From: Acidihalobacter prosperus
Lineage (GTDB): Bacteria > Pseudomonadota > Gammaproteobacteria > DSM-5130 > Acidihalobacteraceae
Length of the DNA stretch: 64,000 nt
Reading direction: 5' to 3'
NCBI RefSeq assembly: GCF_000754095.2
Contig: NZ_JQSG02000003.1
Location: 299,397-363,396 of the forward strand
A model generated the notes under the pieces. That model saw nothing but the letters and a program-made list of their open reading frames with translations, did no database searches and was not told the origin of the DNA. Positions 1 through 9,656 of this stretch are shown here, one piece after another (position 1 is the first letter of the stretch; the number at the start of each line of letters is the position of its first letter). The position numbers were made by a program, and so were the translations under genes.

Positions 1-395
1 ATGCGCACGCGACCCGCGAGGCCCGCCTGCTGCACCTGATGCTCCAGATTCACGATGTGCGACGCGATCACGGGGCACATGCTCGAACACAGCGGGAATA
101 GGAATGAAACCACCTGTACCTTGCCGTCGAAATCGCTGGAGGCCACCTTGTCGCCATTCTGGTTGACGAAGCCGGTGAAGCGGGGTGCCTTGAAGATGAC
201 GTCAGGCACGTTGCTGGCCAAGGGGGCGTCCTGCGGGTGGGCGGGCGGTTTCGCCGGCCCCAGAGTGAGCAGAAGCGAAAGCCCCAGCATGACGACGATG
301 CCGAAGACCGTGCCGCTCGTCAGTCCCAGCAGATGAGCCCTTCCGAGGCCCACGATGGGCGCACGGGTCGGTTTGTCCGATACCCATTCCGACAC
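1..395 (-). CDS. Sco1/SenC-family copper chaperone (3' end beyond window)
   Basis: The product is a membrane-anchored thioredoxin-fold protein. A GTG start at 393-395 follows an AGGAGG ribosome site. About 20 N-terminal residues precede a single hydrophobic anchor (roughly residues 22-45). The Sco-type metal/redox site reads LCSSMCP, i.e. CxxxCP, near residue 105. Sco proteins deliver copper to the CuA centre of cytochrome oxidase or act as periplasmic thiol reductants. The conserved distal histidine lies past the window edge, so copper binding cannot be confirmed. A perfect inverted repeat about 100 bp upstream may be its operator. Confidence 0.8.
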   Translation of the reverse strand, partial: MSEWVSDKPTRAPIVGLGRAHLLGLTSGTVFGIVVMLGLSLLLTLGPAKPPAHPQDAPLASNVPDVIFKAPRFTGFVNQNGDKVASSDFDGKVQVVSFLFPLCSSMCPVIASHIVNLEHQVQQAGLAGRVR

Positions 396-498
396 GCTGT
401 TTCCTCCTGTAGTGGTCGTGGCGGGCCGTGCCCGCAAATCCCCTAAGCACCAGGGATCAGGCCATCTTTGGGGCCTTCGAGTTCACTATAAAGTGGGT

Positions 499-521
499 TT
501 TGTCACCGATACAGTGACAAA
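499..521. promoter_or_regulatory. 8-bp inverted repeat, possible operator
   Basis: TTTGTCAC and GTGACAAA are perfect arms separated by 7 bases. The element sits about 104 bp upstream of the Sco-like gene and downstream of the 612-1175 gene, in a 216-bp gap. There is no U-tract, so it resembles a dimeric regulator site rather than a terminator. The regulator is not identified. A second small hairpin (CGATGCC/GGCATCG, 584-600) lies just after the 612-1175 stop. Confidence 0.4.
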
Positions 522-611
522 GTGTCGCACGAATGATCCGCCGCGTCGCGCGACCCGCGGCGGACCTGCCGGCGGAACCCCGCCGATGCCACGGGCATCG
601 ACGGGGAGCGC

Positions 612-1175
612 TCACCAGTTCCCGGAAAACATGGCGGCGATGATCCAGGTGGCGTTATCGGCCACCAGGAAACCAGCAATGATGGCGGAACCGAGTGCCA
701 GCCCGCTCAGGGTCTGGTAAGCCGAGGCGGTTTCCAGCGGCAGCTGTTCATGCACGTAACGCCGGTCCGCGCTGCGCAGAATGTTGGGCACCCTTCGCCG
801 GCCCGGCATGGGCTCGGCCACGCCGCGTGCCAGGGCGCGCAAGTACAGTGTCAGCGCCAACGCGATCTCGACCGCCCCCAGCAGAACGGCCACATCGGCC
901 ATCATCCACTTGAGCAGCATGCCGGTGGACAGCAGGTAGCCCTTGGCCTGCATATGAATGGTGTGGTCCTGACTTTCCCAGCCGATCTGCGGCCCTGTGG
1001 GAGCGGCCGGCATGGCGCGTAGTCCCTCGAGACTGGCGGTTGCGAACAGTGCCGACAACACCAGCGCGACGGCGAGAAACATCAGCCAAAAGTTCCTGAT
1101 CCTGCGTAACGCGCGCAGGCACGTGGGGTCTGGGCTGCCGAGCGACCCCGGCAGAGTCTGTTCCTGAACGATCAT
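612..1175 (-). CDS. Hypothetical three-helix membrane protein, 187 aa
   Basis: I do not recognise this family. The ATG at 1175 follows a GGGAGAG ribosome site. The protein has a short cytoplasmic N-terminus, a helix at about residues 28-50, a second hydrophobic block (MADVAVLLGAVEIALALTLYL) at about 90-110, a basic loop (MPGRRRVPNILRSADRRY), and a C-terminal helix region from about 150 to the end. It lies between the urease operon and the Sco-like gene, both on the same strand. A role in respiratory membrane biology is only a guess from the Sco neighbour. The gap 1176-1363 holds no gene. Confidence 0.65.
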   Translation of the reverse strand: MIVQEQTLPGSLGSPDPTCLRALRRIRNFWLMFLAVALVLSALFATASLEGLRAMPAAPTGPQIGWESQDHTIHMQAKGYLLSTGMLLKWMMADVAVLLGAVEIALALTLYLRALARGVAEPMPGRRRVPNILRSADRRYVHEQLPLETASAYQTLSGLALGSAIIAGFLVADNATWIIAAMFSGNW

Positions 1176-1363
1176 TCGATTCTCTCCCTGATGGCGTACA
1201 GCATTGCTTGTTGTGTGCCGTCCGGGAGGGCGGTTGGTTGGCTCCACAAACGGCAATCGAGTATATGCTCGCGCGGGCCCACTGCGCCATCTCTGCGACA
1301 TGCCCGGAAGGCGAAGCCAGGCAAGGCGATACGGGCACCCCCTTGTCTGCGCCCGAGGGATGT

Positions 1364-3066
<1,703 letters not shown>

Positions 3067-3070
<4 letters not shown>

Positions 3071-3378
3071 GCGTCCAGTGCTCCCATGATACGTGCGTTG
3101 AATCCGTAGACCGTGCGTGCGCCGGCCAGCGCGACCAGCTCGACCTCGCGTGTCTGCCCGGGCTCGAAGCGCACGGCGGTGCCGGCCGGGATGTTCAGCC
3201 GGAAGCCGCGCGCGGCCTCGCGGTCGAAGTCCAGCGCGCCGTTGGTCTCGTGGAAGTGATAGTGCGAGCCGACCTGGATGGGCCGGTCGCCGGTGTTGGC
3301 CACGCGCAGGCTGCGCGTCTCGCGGCCGGCGTTGATCTCGATCACGCCCTCGGCGGGCAGCAGTTCTCCGGGAATCAT
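3067..3378 (-). CDS. ureB: Urease subunit beta
   Basis: This 103-residue protein has the typical beta-subunit pattern: [16 protein letters not shown] at the N-terminus, the central [11 protein letters not shown] motif, and [17 protein letters not shown] followed by YGFNARIMG. It is a separate chain, as in most proteobacteria, and not fused to UreA. It starts 7 bp after the cyanase stop and overlaps ureC by 4 bp. The structural order ureA-ureB is interrupted here by cynS, which is unusual. Confidence 0.98.
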
Positions 3379-3385
3379 CGCGGCG

Positions 3386-3829
3386 TCACCACTTGCGGTA
3401 GGGCAGGAACTTGCCGTTGTAGGTGATCTTCACGCGGTCGCCCTTGGGGTCGGAGACACGCTCGATGTCGAGTTCGAAATCGATGGCGCTCATGATGCCG
3501 TCGCCGAATTCCTCGTGGATCAGCGCCTTGATCGTGCTGCCGTAGACCTGGGTGATTTCGTGCAGGCGGTAGATCAGCGGGTCGGTGGGCACGTCGCTGT
3601 CCAGCGAACCCTTGAGCGGGCATTCCGTCAAGGCCGCGACAAAGGACGGGTCCAGCCCGAGCAGGGCAACCGCGGCGGTGGCCTCGTCCTCGCTCATCGA
3701 CTGCTGGCCGAGCAGCGCGGAGGTGGTCCACACCGGATGGCGTCCCACCGCCTTGGCCAGGGCGGTCCAGGTCAGGCCCTTGGCGCGCTTGGCCTCGAGC
3801 ACGGCCTCGGTGACTTCTTCTCGATACAT
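3386..3829 (-). CDS. cynS: Cyanate hydratase (cyanase) inside the urease operon
   Basis: Cyanase converts cyanate and bicarbonate to ammonia and CO2. The ATG at 3829 is chosen because an AGGAGG site lies six bases upstream; this gives 147 aa against 156 in E. coli. The catalytic triad is present: R88 and E91 in LIYRLHEIT and S114 in GIMSAIDFE, all offset by exactly 8 from E. coli R96, E99 and S122. An N-terminal helical domain precedes the C-terminal catalytic domain. The gene lies 28 bp after ureA and 7 bp before ureB, on the same strand, so it must be co-transcribed with urease. Both enzymes release ammonia, and cyanate arises spontaneously from urea. Confidence 0.97.
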   Translation of the reverse strand: MYREEVTEAVLEAKRAKGLTWTALAKAVGRHPVWTTSALLGQQSMSEDEATAAVALLGLDPSFVAALTECPLKGSLDSDVPTDPLIYRLHEITQVYGSTIKALIHEEFGDGIMSAIDFELDIERVSDPKGDRVKITYNGKFLPYRKW

Positions 3830-3857
3830 GCGGTACCTCCTGGCTAGCATTGCCCCG

Positions 3858-4160
3858 TCAGGGGATCGGGTGGTGCACGGTGACCAGCTTGGTCCCGTCG
3901 GGGAAGGTCGCCTCGACCTGTACCTCGGGGATCATCTCCGGGATGCCTTCCATCACGTCGTCGCGGCCGAGCAGGGTCGTGCCGTAGTCCATCAGCTCGG
4001 CTACGGTACGGCCGTCGCGGGCGCCTTCGAGAATCGCCGCGCTGATGTAGGCCACGGCCTCCGGGTAGTTGAGCTTGAGACCGCGCGCCTTGCGCCGCTC
4101 GGCCAGCAGTGCAGCGGTGAACAGCAGCAGCTTGTCCTTCTCCTTGGGCAGCAAATCCAC
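3858..4160 (-). CDS. ureA: Urease subunit gamma
   Basis: With a GTG start at 4158-4160, preceded by GAGGAG, the product is exactly 100 aa, the standard UreA length, beginning [12 protein letters not shown]. The hallmark segment [20 protein letters not shown] and the C-terminal [19 protein letters not shown] are intact. An upstream in-frame extension to 4283 is possible but has no homology to UreA and overlaps ureD, so it is rejected. It lies 41 bp after ureD and 28 bp before cynS. Confidence 0.97.
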   Translation of the reverse strand: MDLLPKEKDKLLLFTAALLAERRKARGLKLNYPEAVAYISAAILEGARDGRTVAELMDYGTTLLGRDDVMEGIPEMIPEVQVEATFPDGTKLVTVHHPIP

Positions 4161-4201
4161 GTGCAACTCCTCAGGTCGTTGATACTCGTTATTCCACTCT
4201 T

Positions 4202-5056
4202 TCAGGTACGCCAGATGCGCGGCGGACACGCCGGGCGACCGAAAACGCGTGGGCGCAACCAGGCCCATAAAGCCTCGAACCACGCGCGCGCGTGCCCCGC
4301 CTCGGCGCCGAGGTAGCGCGCGACCAGCAGGCGCTCGACCCGCGTCACACCGCCGCGGCCCGTCGCCGGCTCACCAAGCCCCGCGTCATATAGCGCATCC
4401 AGCGTGCAGGGGATCGGGGCTGCGCACACCAGCGTTGCGCTGACCACCTGCCCCTGCAAGCCCCAGATCGCATCCAGCAGCGGATCGCCGGGATCGAGCG
4501 CAAGGCGCTCGACCAATATCGGGTGCCCCTCGACGACGACCTCGAGACGCTGACGCCAATGGCCCTCGCCGAAACCGGTACCCGCCGCCGGACGGCCTAG
4601 ACACACGATCTCCCAGCCGAAGTAGCGGGCGTCGCTCGCCAGCTCGACACGAGTGTCGAGTTCGGCGCGCGCGCCCTCGAACAGGATGGTTTCCTGCGGC
4701 AGCCATTCCAGCGCGGCTCCCGGTGCCACGCGCAGCCGCTGTGCGACGTGCGCAACACGCTGCGGATTGGAGTAGAACTTGCCCGCCGAGGGCGTGGTCA
4801 TCAGCGCGTGCGAATCCGCTTCCGCCTCGGCTTCCAGGCACAGGCTGTCGCCGCCGACCACGCCCGCAGGCGGGTGCAGCAGGTAGACATGGCAGACGGC
4901 GCCCTCCGGGTAGAACGGCCGTTGGATCAGCAGCGGGCCGATGTGCCGCCGCTGCCGCACATAGCTGCGACCCTGCCGTGCACCGAAGACCAGCGACAAC
5001 GACGCCTGCCAGCCATCGCCGGCATCAGCGGCGACCGCTGCCGCGGAGACCGTCAT
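4202..5056 (-). CDS. ureD: Urease accessory protein UreD
   Basis: UreD (284 aa) is the scaffold that, with UreF and UreG, inserts nickel into apo-urease. Recognisable features are the central signature [12 protein letters not shown], the TTPSAGKFY segment after it, [14 protein letters not shown] and the C-terminal [18 protein letters not shown]. It is the first gene of the operon. The leader of about 65 nt is preceded by a consensus sigma-54 promoter and an NtrC-type palindrome. It is the only accessory gene present in this operon. Confidence 0.96.
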   Translation of the reverse strand: MTVSAAAVAADAGDGWQASLSLVFGARQGRSYVRQRRHIGPLLIQRPFYPEGAVCHVYLLHPPAGVVGGDSLCLEAEAEADSHALMTTPSAGKFYSNPQRVAHVAQRLRVAPGAALEWLPQETILFEGARAELDTRVELASDARYFGWEIVCLGRPAAGTGFGEGHWRQRLEVVVEGHPILVERLALDPGDPLLDAIWGLQGQVVSATLVCAAPIPCTLDALYDAGLGEPATGRGGVTRVERLLVARYLGAEAGHARAWFEALWAWLRPRVFGRPACPPRIWRT

Positions 5057-5133
5057 GCCGCGCCCTTCCGGCCCCGTTTCGTTTGCATCACAATCCGGCT
5101 CCTTTGCGATATTGGGCAGCCCCTGGCCTCTGC

Positions 5134-5149
5134 AGCAAGGCTCGTGCCA
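5134..5149 (-). promoter_or_regulatory. Sigma-54 promoter of the urease-cyanase operon
   Basis: On the minus strand the sequence TGGCACGAGCCTTGCT matches the -24/-12 consensus TGGCACG-N4-TTGCW at every fixed position, including the invariant GG and GC ten bases apart. Transcription should start about 12 bp beyond the GC, near 5122, leaving a leader of about 65 nt before ureD. An NtrC-like palindrome lies about 50 bp upstream. Confidence 0.85.
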
Positions 5150-5192
5150 TATCGCAAGGTACCGACCCCGGCCGGCCCTCGGTCACCCGCCA

Positions 5193-5209
5193 TGCACGAA
5201 AACGGTGCA
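5193..5209. promoter_or_regulatory. NtrC-type enhancer site upstream of ureD
   Basis: TGCACGAAAACGGTGCA is a 17-bp inverted repeat (TGCAC-N7-GTGCA), close to the enteric NtrC consensus TGCACC-N5-GGTGCA. It lies about 44 bp upstream of the -24 element. Activation of urease by NtrC under nitrogen limitation is the inferred role. Confidence 0.65.
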
Positions 5210-5245
5210 TGCAGCGCGCGCGCAGCACAAAGGCTGCGCCCACGT

Positions 5246-5491
5246 CTACAGCGGGCGCTCGTTGGCCGGTGGCATTTGCAGATGGAACCCCTGGCCCCGC
5301 AAATTGCCCAGCACCTGCACGGCGTCCGCCTGCGCCAGTCGGCGCTCGGGCGTCAGTTCGAACTCAAGCGCGAAGTCGGCAGCGCCGAAAAGCCGCATCA
5401 GCGCGTCGGGCACCTCGGAGAAGTCGTCTTGACGCGGCAGATAGAGGTAGGCGTCCGCACGGCGGCGACTGCGATAGACATAACATTTCAT
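5246..5491 (-). CDS. YcgL-domain protein
   Basis: This 81-residue protein shows the YcgL pattern: MKCYVYRSRRRADAYLYL at the start, DDFSEVPDALMRLFG, and the closing GFHLQMPP. The family is common in gammaproteobacteria and has a small alpha/beta fold; its function is not established. The start overlaps the stop of the upstream membrane-protein gene by 4 bp (ATGA), so the two are co-translated. The 189-bp gap after it carries the urease promoter region. Confidence 0.88.
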   Translation of the reverse strand: MKCYVYRSRRRADAYLYLPRQDDFSEVPDALMRLFGAADFALEFELTPERRLAQADAVQVLGNLRGQGFHLQMPPANERPL

Positions 5492-6390
5492 GGCGTGGCA
5501 ATGCTCGTGTTGGCGGGCAAACCGCTTGCATTGGCCCCAACGGACGGGCTCGGCGTGTCGTGAGCGGGCACTGTGACCGGCACGGCCGTTTGGGGCAAGC
5601 CGGTGGCGTTGCCGGGCAGCGCACCAGGCCCTGCGACCGGAACACCGCTCGTACCCGGTTCGCCGACGGGCAGCGCGCCAGCGGCTTCGGGAGCGTGCGG
5701 CGCAATGACGCTGCCCGCGGGGGCATAAACCGCCACCGACGCCAGACGGGTCCATGCCAGGGCATACCCGACGCTGCCGGTGGACTGATCGGCGTCGACA
5801 GTGATGCCGTCGCCGCTGACCGCCGCAAGTACGCCCTCGATGGCACCGCCATCGAGCACCTGTACCCGCACCTTGCGGCCGGTATACCGCGCCAGCACGT
5901 CGAACGCGGCGGGCTGATAACGATACGCCGGCGCCGCCGTGACGTGCCGCTCGTGCTTGGCCTTGGAGGCAGCCTCCGCCTGTGCCTGCTTGCGCGCAGC
6001 CGCTTCCTCCTGGCGAAGTGCGGCCACTTCGGCCTCATTGGGCACCGGTATGTCGCGGTCGACGGTAAACGGTAACTCGATACGGCCGTTCCAGCCGTAC
6101 ACCGCCAACACGGGACCCGCCGACGAGTGCCGCAGATAGTCCGCCACCGGCGCCGCCGCACCGCCATACAGCGATACGATCATCGTCAGCAGGGCGGCGG
6201 CGATGGCGTAGAGGCCGAACTGGGTCTGCTGCCAGCGGGTGATCGCGTACCACAGCAGCAGCGGCGGCAACAGCAGCACGCCCAGCCCCCACAGCAGTGT
6301 TTCGCGAAAGGCGCAGCGCACGAGGGCGAGACCACCTAAGGTCAGCAGCGCCAGGGATGCCACGAACAACCAGACCATCGACTGCGTCAT
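5488..6390 (-). CDS. Hypothetical membrane protein with coiled segment and Pro/Ala-rich tail, 300 aa
   Basis: No family is recognised with certainty. Three hydrophobic helices occupy about residues 1-80 (MVWLFVASLALLTLGGLALV and following segments). A periplasmic or cytoplasmic part then contains an Ala/Lys/Glu-rich stretch (about 125-150) predicted to be helical or coiled. Residues about 165-230 look like a small beta domain (VRVQVLDGGAIEGVLAAVSGDGITVDA, reminiscent of SH3-like or Sm-like folds). The tail is low-complexity Pro/Ala/Gly. It is coupled to the ycgL-type gene by a 4-bp overlap and starts 21 bp after speA ends. Confidence 0.75.
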   Translation of the reverse strand: MTQSMVWLFVASLALLTLGGLALVRCAFRETLLWGLGVLLLPPLLLWYAITRWQQTQFGLYAIAAALLTMIVSLYGGAAAPVADYLRHSSAGPVLAVYGWNGRIELPFTVDRDIPVPNEAEVAALRQEEAAARKQAQAEAASKAKHERHVTAAPAYRYQPAAFDVLARYTGRKVRVQVLDGGAIEGVLAAVSGDGITVDADQSTGSVGYALAWTRLASVAVYAPAGSVIAPHAPEAAGALPVGEPGTSGVPVAGPGALPGNATGLPQTAVPVTVPAHDTPSPSVGANASGLPANTSIATP

Positions 6391-6411
6391 GCGCCTCCCG
6401 GACGGTATCCG

Positions 6412-8289
6412 TCAGTCTTCCAGATAGGTGTATCCGTTCAAACCGGTTTCCAGCTCGGCCAGTATGCGCGAAGCCTCCGCCGTCTCCAGACCCGCCGCCT
6501 GTACCTTGCGGCGATAGGCGGCGAGCAATTCTTCGGGGTCGAAATGCACGTAGCTTAGCAATTCCGCAATCGCATCGCCCGCCTCCACCGGCGCCAGGCG
6601 GCAGCCCCCCGCCGGGTCGAGATCGACGTTGATCGCGTCGGTGTCGCCGAACAGATTGTGCAGGTCGCCGAGAATTTCCTGGTACGCGCCGACCAGAAAG
6701 ATGCCCAGCAGATAGCGCTGGCCGCGCCGCCAGGGGTGCAGCGGCAGGCTGGATTCGAGGTCGGCGCCGACCACGTAGCGCTCGACGTGCCCGTCGGAGT
6801 CGCAGGTCAGATCCTGCAGCACGCCACGACGGGTCGGTCGTTCTTCCAGCCGGTGCAGCGGCATGATCGGAAAGATCTGGTCGATGGCCCACACGTCGGG
6901 AATCGACTGGAACACCGAGAAGTTGCAGAACACCTTGTCGGCCAGCCGCTCGCGCAGATCCTCCAGCATGTCGCGCTCGACCTTGGACTGGCCATCCAGC
7001 CCCGCCGACAGGCGACGGCAGATGATCACGTACAGCTCCTCGGCGCGCGCGCGCTGGGCGAGGTCGAGCACGCCGTGCGTGTACATGCCGTGCGCCTCGC
7101 TCAGCCAGTAGGCCGCATCGTGGTAGATCTCGCTCGCCGGATGCGCGCCCGCCGCCTCCGCAAGACGCCACAGATCCTGCAGGATCACCGGCTCGTCCTC
7201 GCCCGGCGGCGCCCCCAGCCCGGGTTCGCCGGGCGACTCCACGTCGATCACCTCGGTGATCAGGACGGCATGATGCGCGGTCATCGCACGCCCGGCCTCG
7301 GTGAAGATGTCCGGCGGCGGCATACCCTCGTCGCGACAGACCTCGTGCAGGGTGCGCACGATGTTGGCGGCGTACTCGTGCACGCTGTAGTTCATGGAGC
7401 AGTAGTTGCGCGAACGGGAGCCTTCGTAGTCGATGCCCAGCCCGCCGCCGACGTCGGCGATGCACAACGGCGCGCCCAGGCGGCGCAGCTCGGCATAGTA
7501 GCGCGCGGCCTCGCGCACGCCGCGCTGGATGTCGCGGATGTTGGCGAGCTGCGAACCCATGTGGAAGTGCAGCAGTTCCAGGCAGTCGAGCATGCCCTGT
7601 TCGCGCAGCCGCTCGATCACGCGCAGCGCCTGCGCGGCGGACAGTCCGAACTTGCCCTTCTCGCCGCCGGTGTTCTGCCAGTTGCCGCTGCCCACCGAGG
7701 ACAGTCTCACGCGCAGGCCGAGCAGCGGGCGCACGCCGAGATCCTGCGCGGCCTCCAGCACGAGATCGAGTTCGGAAGGTTTTTCGATCACGATGTACGG
7801 GCGGTGGCCGAGCCGGCGGCCGAGCAGCGCGAGGCGCATGTACTCTCGGTCCTTGTAGCCGTTGCACACGATCACCCCGCCCGCCCGCGCGCGCGCCAGC
7901 ACGGCCATCAGCTCCGGCTTGCTGCCGGCCTCGAGCCCCACGCGCTCGCCGCCGTGGCCGAGAATCTCGTCGACCACGCTGCGCTGCTGGTTGACCTTGA
8001 TCGGGTAGACCGCCGTATAGCGGCCCGGATAGCCGAACTGCTCGCGGGCGCTGTCGAAGGCGCCGCACAGGGTGTCCACGCGGTCGCGCAGGATGTGGTT
8101 GAAGCGCACCAGCATCGGCAGACGCATTCCCTCGCCGAGCAAGGTGTCCGCCAGCGCGGCGAGGTCGACCGTCTCGCCGTTGCGTCCGTGCGCATGCACG
8201 TGTCCGTCCGCCGCCACGTCGAAGTACCCCCCGCTCCAGGTCGCCGTGTTGTATAGCCGGCGCGCAGCGTCGATCGACCAATCCGTCAT
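6412..8289 (-). CDS. speA: Biosynthetic arginine decarboxylase
   Basis: SpeA decarboxylates arginine to agmatine for polyamine synthesis. The 625-residue chain has the fold-III PLP enzyme layout: K98 in YPIKVNQQ is the expected PLP lysine, LLHFHMGSQ and VGGGLGIDYEG are the phosphate-binding and barrel motifs, and the C-terminal part carries CNFSVFQSIPDVWAIDQIFP. E. coli SpeA is 658 aa, so this is full length. It is divergent from speE across 67 bp, so the two polyamine genes may share control. Agmatinase (speB) is not in this window. Confidence 0.97.
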   Translation of the reverse strand: MTDWSIDAARRLYNTATWSGGYFDVAADGHVHAHGRNGETVDLAALADTLLGEGMRLPMLVRFNHILRDRVDTLCGAFDSAREQFGYPGRYTAVYPIKVNQQRSVVDEILGHGGERVGLEAGSKPELMAVLARARAGGVIVCNGYKDREYMRLALLGRRLGHRPYIVIEKPSELDLVLEAAQDLGVRPLLGLRVRLSSVGSGNWQNTGGEKGKFGLSAAQALRVIERLREQGMLDCLELLHFHMGSQLANIRDIQRGVREAARYYAELRRLGAPLCIADVGGGLGIDYEGSRSRNYCSMNYSVHEYAANIVRTLHEVCRDEGMPPPDIFTEAGRAMTAHHAVLITEVIDVESPGEPGLGAPPGEDEPVILQDLWRLAEAAGAHPASEIYHDAAYWLSEAHGMYTHGVLDLAQRARAEELYVIICRRLSAGLDGQSKVERDMLEDLRERLADKVFCNFSVFQSIPDVWAIDQIFPIMPLHRLEERPTRRGVLQDLTCDSDGHVERYVVGADLESSLPLHPWRRGQRYLLGIFLVGAYQEILGDLHNLFGDTDAINVDLDPAGGCRLAPVEAGDAIAELLSYVHFDPEELLAAYRRKVQAAGLETAEASRILAELETGLNGYTYLED

Positions 8290-8317
8290 GCCCTGACCCC
8301 TGACCCAAGTGAGTCCG

Positions 8318-8323
8318 TATAAT
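8318..8323 (+). promoter_or_regulatory. -10 box upstream of speE
   Basis: A perfect TATAAT sits in the 67-bp gap between divergent speA and speE. The upstream -35 region is poor (CTGACC with a 19-bp spacer at best), so it may need an activator. Transcription would begin near 8330, about 27 bp before the speE start. Confidence 0.5.
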
Positions 8324-8356
8324 AGCGCCTCGCATCCGCTTCAAGGAGACTGGCGC

Positions 8357-9214
8357 ATGGCGCTCGACGAGAACTGGTACACGGAGATCCACACGGACGC
8401 GGGCAGCGCGTTTTCGCTCAAGGTCCGGCGCAAGCTTCACGACGAGCAGTCGGAATATCAGCGCATCGAGGTCTTTGAAACCGAGGGCTACGGCCGGCTA
8501 ATGACCATCGACGGCCTCGTCATGCTCAGCGACCGCGACAATTTCATCTATCACGAGATGATGACCCATCCCGCCCTGTTCAGCCATCCGCGCCCGCGGC
8601 GGGTGGTGATCGTCGGCGGCGGCGACTGCGGCACCCTGCGCGAGGTGCTCAAGCACCCCGAGGTCGAGTCGGCGGTGCAGGTCGAAATCGACGAACGCGT
8701 GACCCGCGTGTCCGAGCAGTTCTTCCCGGCACTGTGCGGATCCAACGGCGACCCGCGCGCGGAATTCTTCTTCGGCGACGGCATTCGCTGGATGAAGGAG
8801 GCCGAACCCGGCTCCATCGACGTCATCATCATCGACAGCACCGACCCGGTCGGCCCCGCCAAGGGGTTGTTCTCGGAACCCTTCTACCGCGACTGCCTGC
8901 GCGCGCTCGGCGAGGACGGCCTGCTCGCGCAGCAGAGCGAATCGCCGCTCTACCACAGCACCAGCATCATCCGGCCCATGCACGACGAAATGCGCAAGAG
9001 CGGCTTCCTCGACACCCTGACCCTGTTCTACCCGCAACCGGTATACCCCTCGGGCTGGTGGTCGACCACGCTGGCGGCGAAATCCGCGCCGGTCGCCTTC
9101 CTGCGCGAGGAACAATGCGAGCAGAAGTGCTTCGAAACGCACTACTACAACGACGCCATCCACCGCGCGGCAATGGCGGTGCCGGAATTCGTCCGGCGGG
9201 AACTGCTCGGATAG
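8357..9214 (+). CDS. speE: Spermidine synthase
   Basis: SpeE transfers an aminopropyl group from decarboxylated SAM to putrescine. The ATG at 8357 follows AAGGAG; an upstream in-frame start at 8309 is rejected because it precedes the -10 box. The 285-residue protein contains the nucleotide motif VGGGDCGTLREVLKH, the catalytic segment DSTDPVGPAKGLF and LAQQSESPLYH. The C-terminal half is the Rossmann-type methyltransferase fold. Length is normal for proteobacterial SpeE. Confidence 0.96.
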   Translation: MALDENWYTEIHTDAGSAFSLKVRRKLHDEQSEYQRIEVFETEGYGRLMTIDGLVMLSDRDNFIYHEMMTHPALFSHPRPRRVVIVGGGDCGTLREVLKHPEVESAVQVEIDERVTRVSEQFFPALCGSNGDPRAEFFFGDGIRWMKEAEPGSIDVIIIDSTDPVGPAKGLFSEPFYRDCLRALGEDGLLAQQSESPLYHSTSIIRPMHDEMRKSGFLDTLTLFYPQPVYPSGWWSTTLAAKSAPVAFLREEQCEQKCFETHYYNDAIHRAAMAVPEFVRRELLG

Positions 9215-9227
9215 CCCAGTGCCGCCC

Positions 9228-9575
9228 TTAGGCCGCGCAGCCGTTGCGTGGCCGCGTGGTCATCGGCTGCAGCCGCGCGGCGTCCTCCGCGAAGGGCGCC
9301 TGCGCATGCAGCGAACCGGCGCTCACCGCCAGAATCTCGCGCGCCCAGCCGGGCAGATCGTCGTGCAGGCGGTAGAAGACCCACAGTCCGTCGCGGCGGT
9401 CGGCCACCACGCCGGCCTCGCGCAGACTGGCCAGATGGCGCGAGATCTTCGGCTGCACCATGTCCAGCGCCTCGGTCAGTTCGCACACGCAGAGCTCACC
9501 GGCACGCTGCATCAGCACCAGGCAGCGCAGACGTGTCTGGTCGGAAAGGGCTCGAAAAAAACGCTCAGGAGTCAT
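9228..9575 (-). CDS. arsR: ArsR-family arsenite-responsive repressor
   Basis: This 115-residue winged-helix repressor has the ELCVCEL metal-sensing motif (C29 and C31) at the recognition-domain helix, as in E. coli ArsR, followed by [18 protein letters not shown] and the wing [12 protein letters not shown]. The ATG at 9575 is preferred over an upstream in-frame start because [17 protein letters not shown] is where ArsR proteins begin; the ribosome site is weak. It is divergent from arsB, with a candidate operator overlapping the arsB -35 box. Confidence 0.93.
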   Translation of the reverse strand: MTPERFFRALSDQTRLRCLVLMQRAGELCVCELTEALDMVQPKISRHLASLREAGVVADRRDGLWVFYRLHDDLPGWAREILAVSAGSLHAQAPFAEDAARLQPMTTRPRNGCAA

Positions 9576-9588
9576 CTCGGCAACACAT

Positions 9589-9623
9589 CCGTTATTTGAT
9601 ATATACGGGAAAACGATTATACT
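9589..9623 (+). promoter_or_regulatory. arsB promoter with overlapping ArsR-type operator
   Basis: TTGATA (9596-9601) and TATACT (9618-9623) form a good sigma-70 promoter with a 16-bp spacer. A 20-bp interrupted palindrome (CCGT...ACGG, 9589-9608) covers the -35 element, where a repressor dimer would block polymerase. The regulator is inferred to be the divergent ArsR. Confidence 0.6.
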
Positions 9624-9656
9624 CGCGGCCGGTTCAAACATCCGGTGCCAGTCGTC

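Noticed and set aside
4161-4283. N-terminal extension of ureA to an upstream start
   Set aside because: It overlaps ureD, has no match to UreA, and the GTG at 4160 with GAGGAG gives the standard 100-aa protein.
6035-8440. An 801-codon open frame overlapping speA and the membrane protein gene
   Set aside because: Low-complexity Arg/Gly/Ala product in a frame shadowing SpeA, which is clearly coding.
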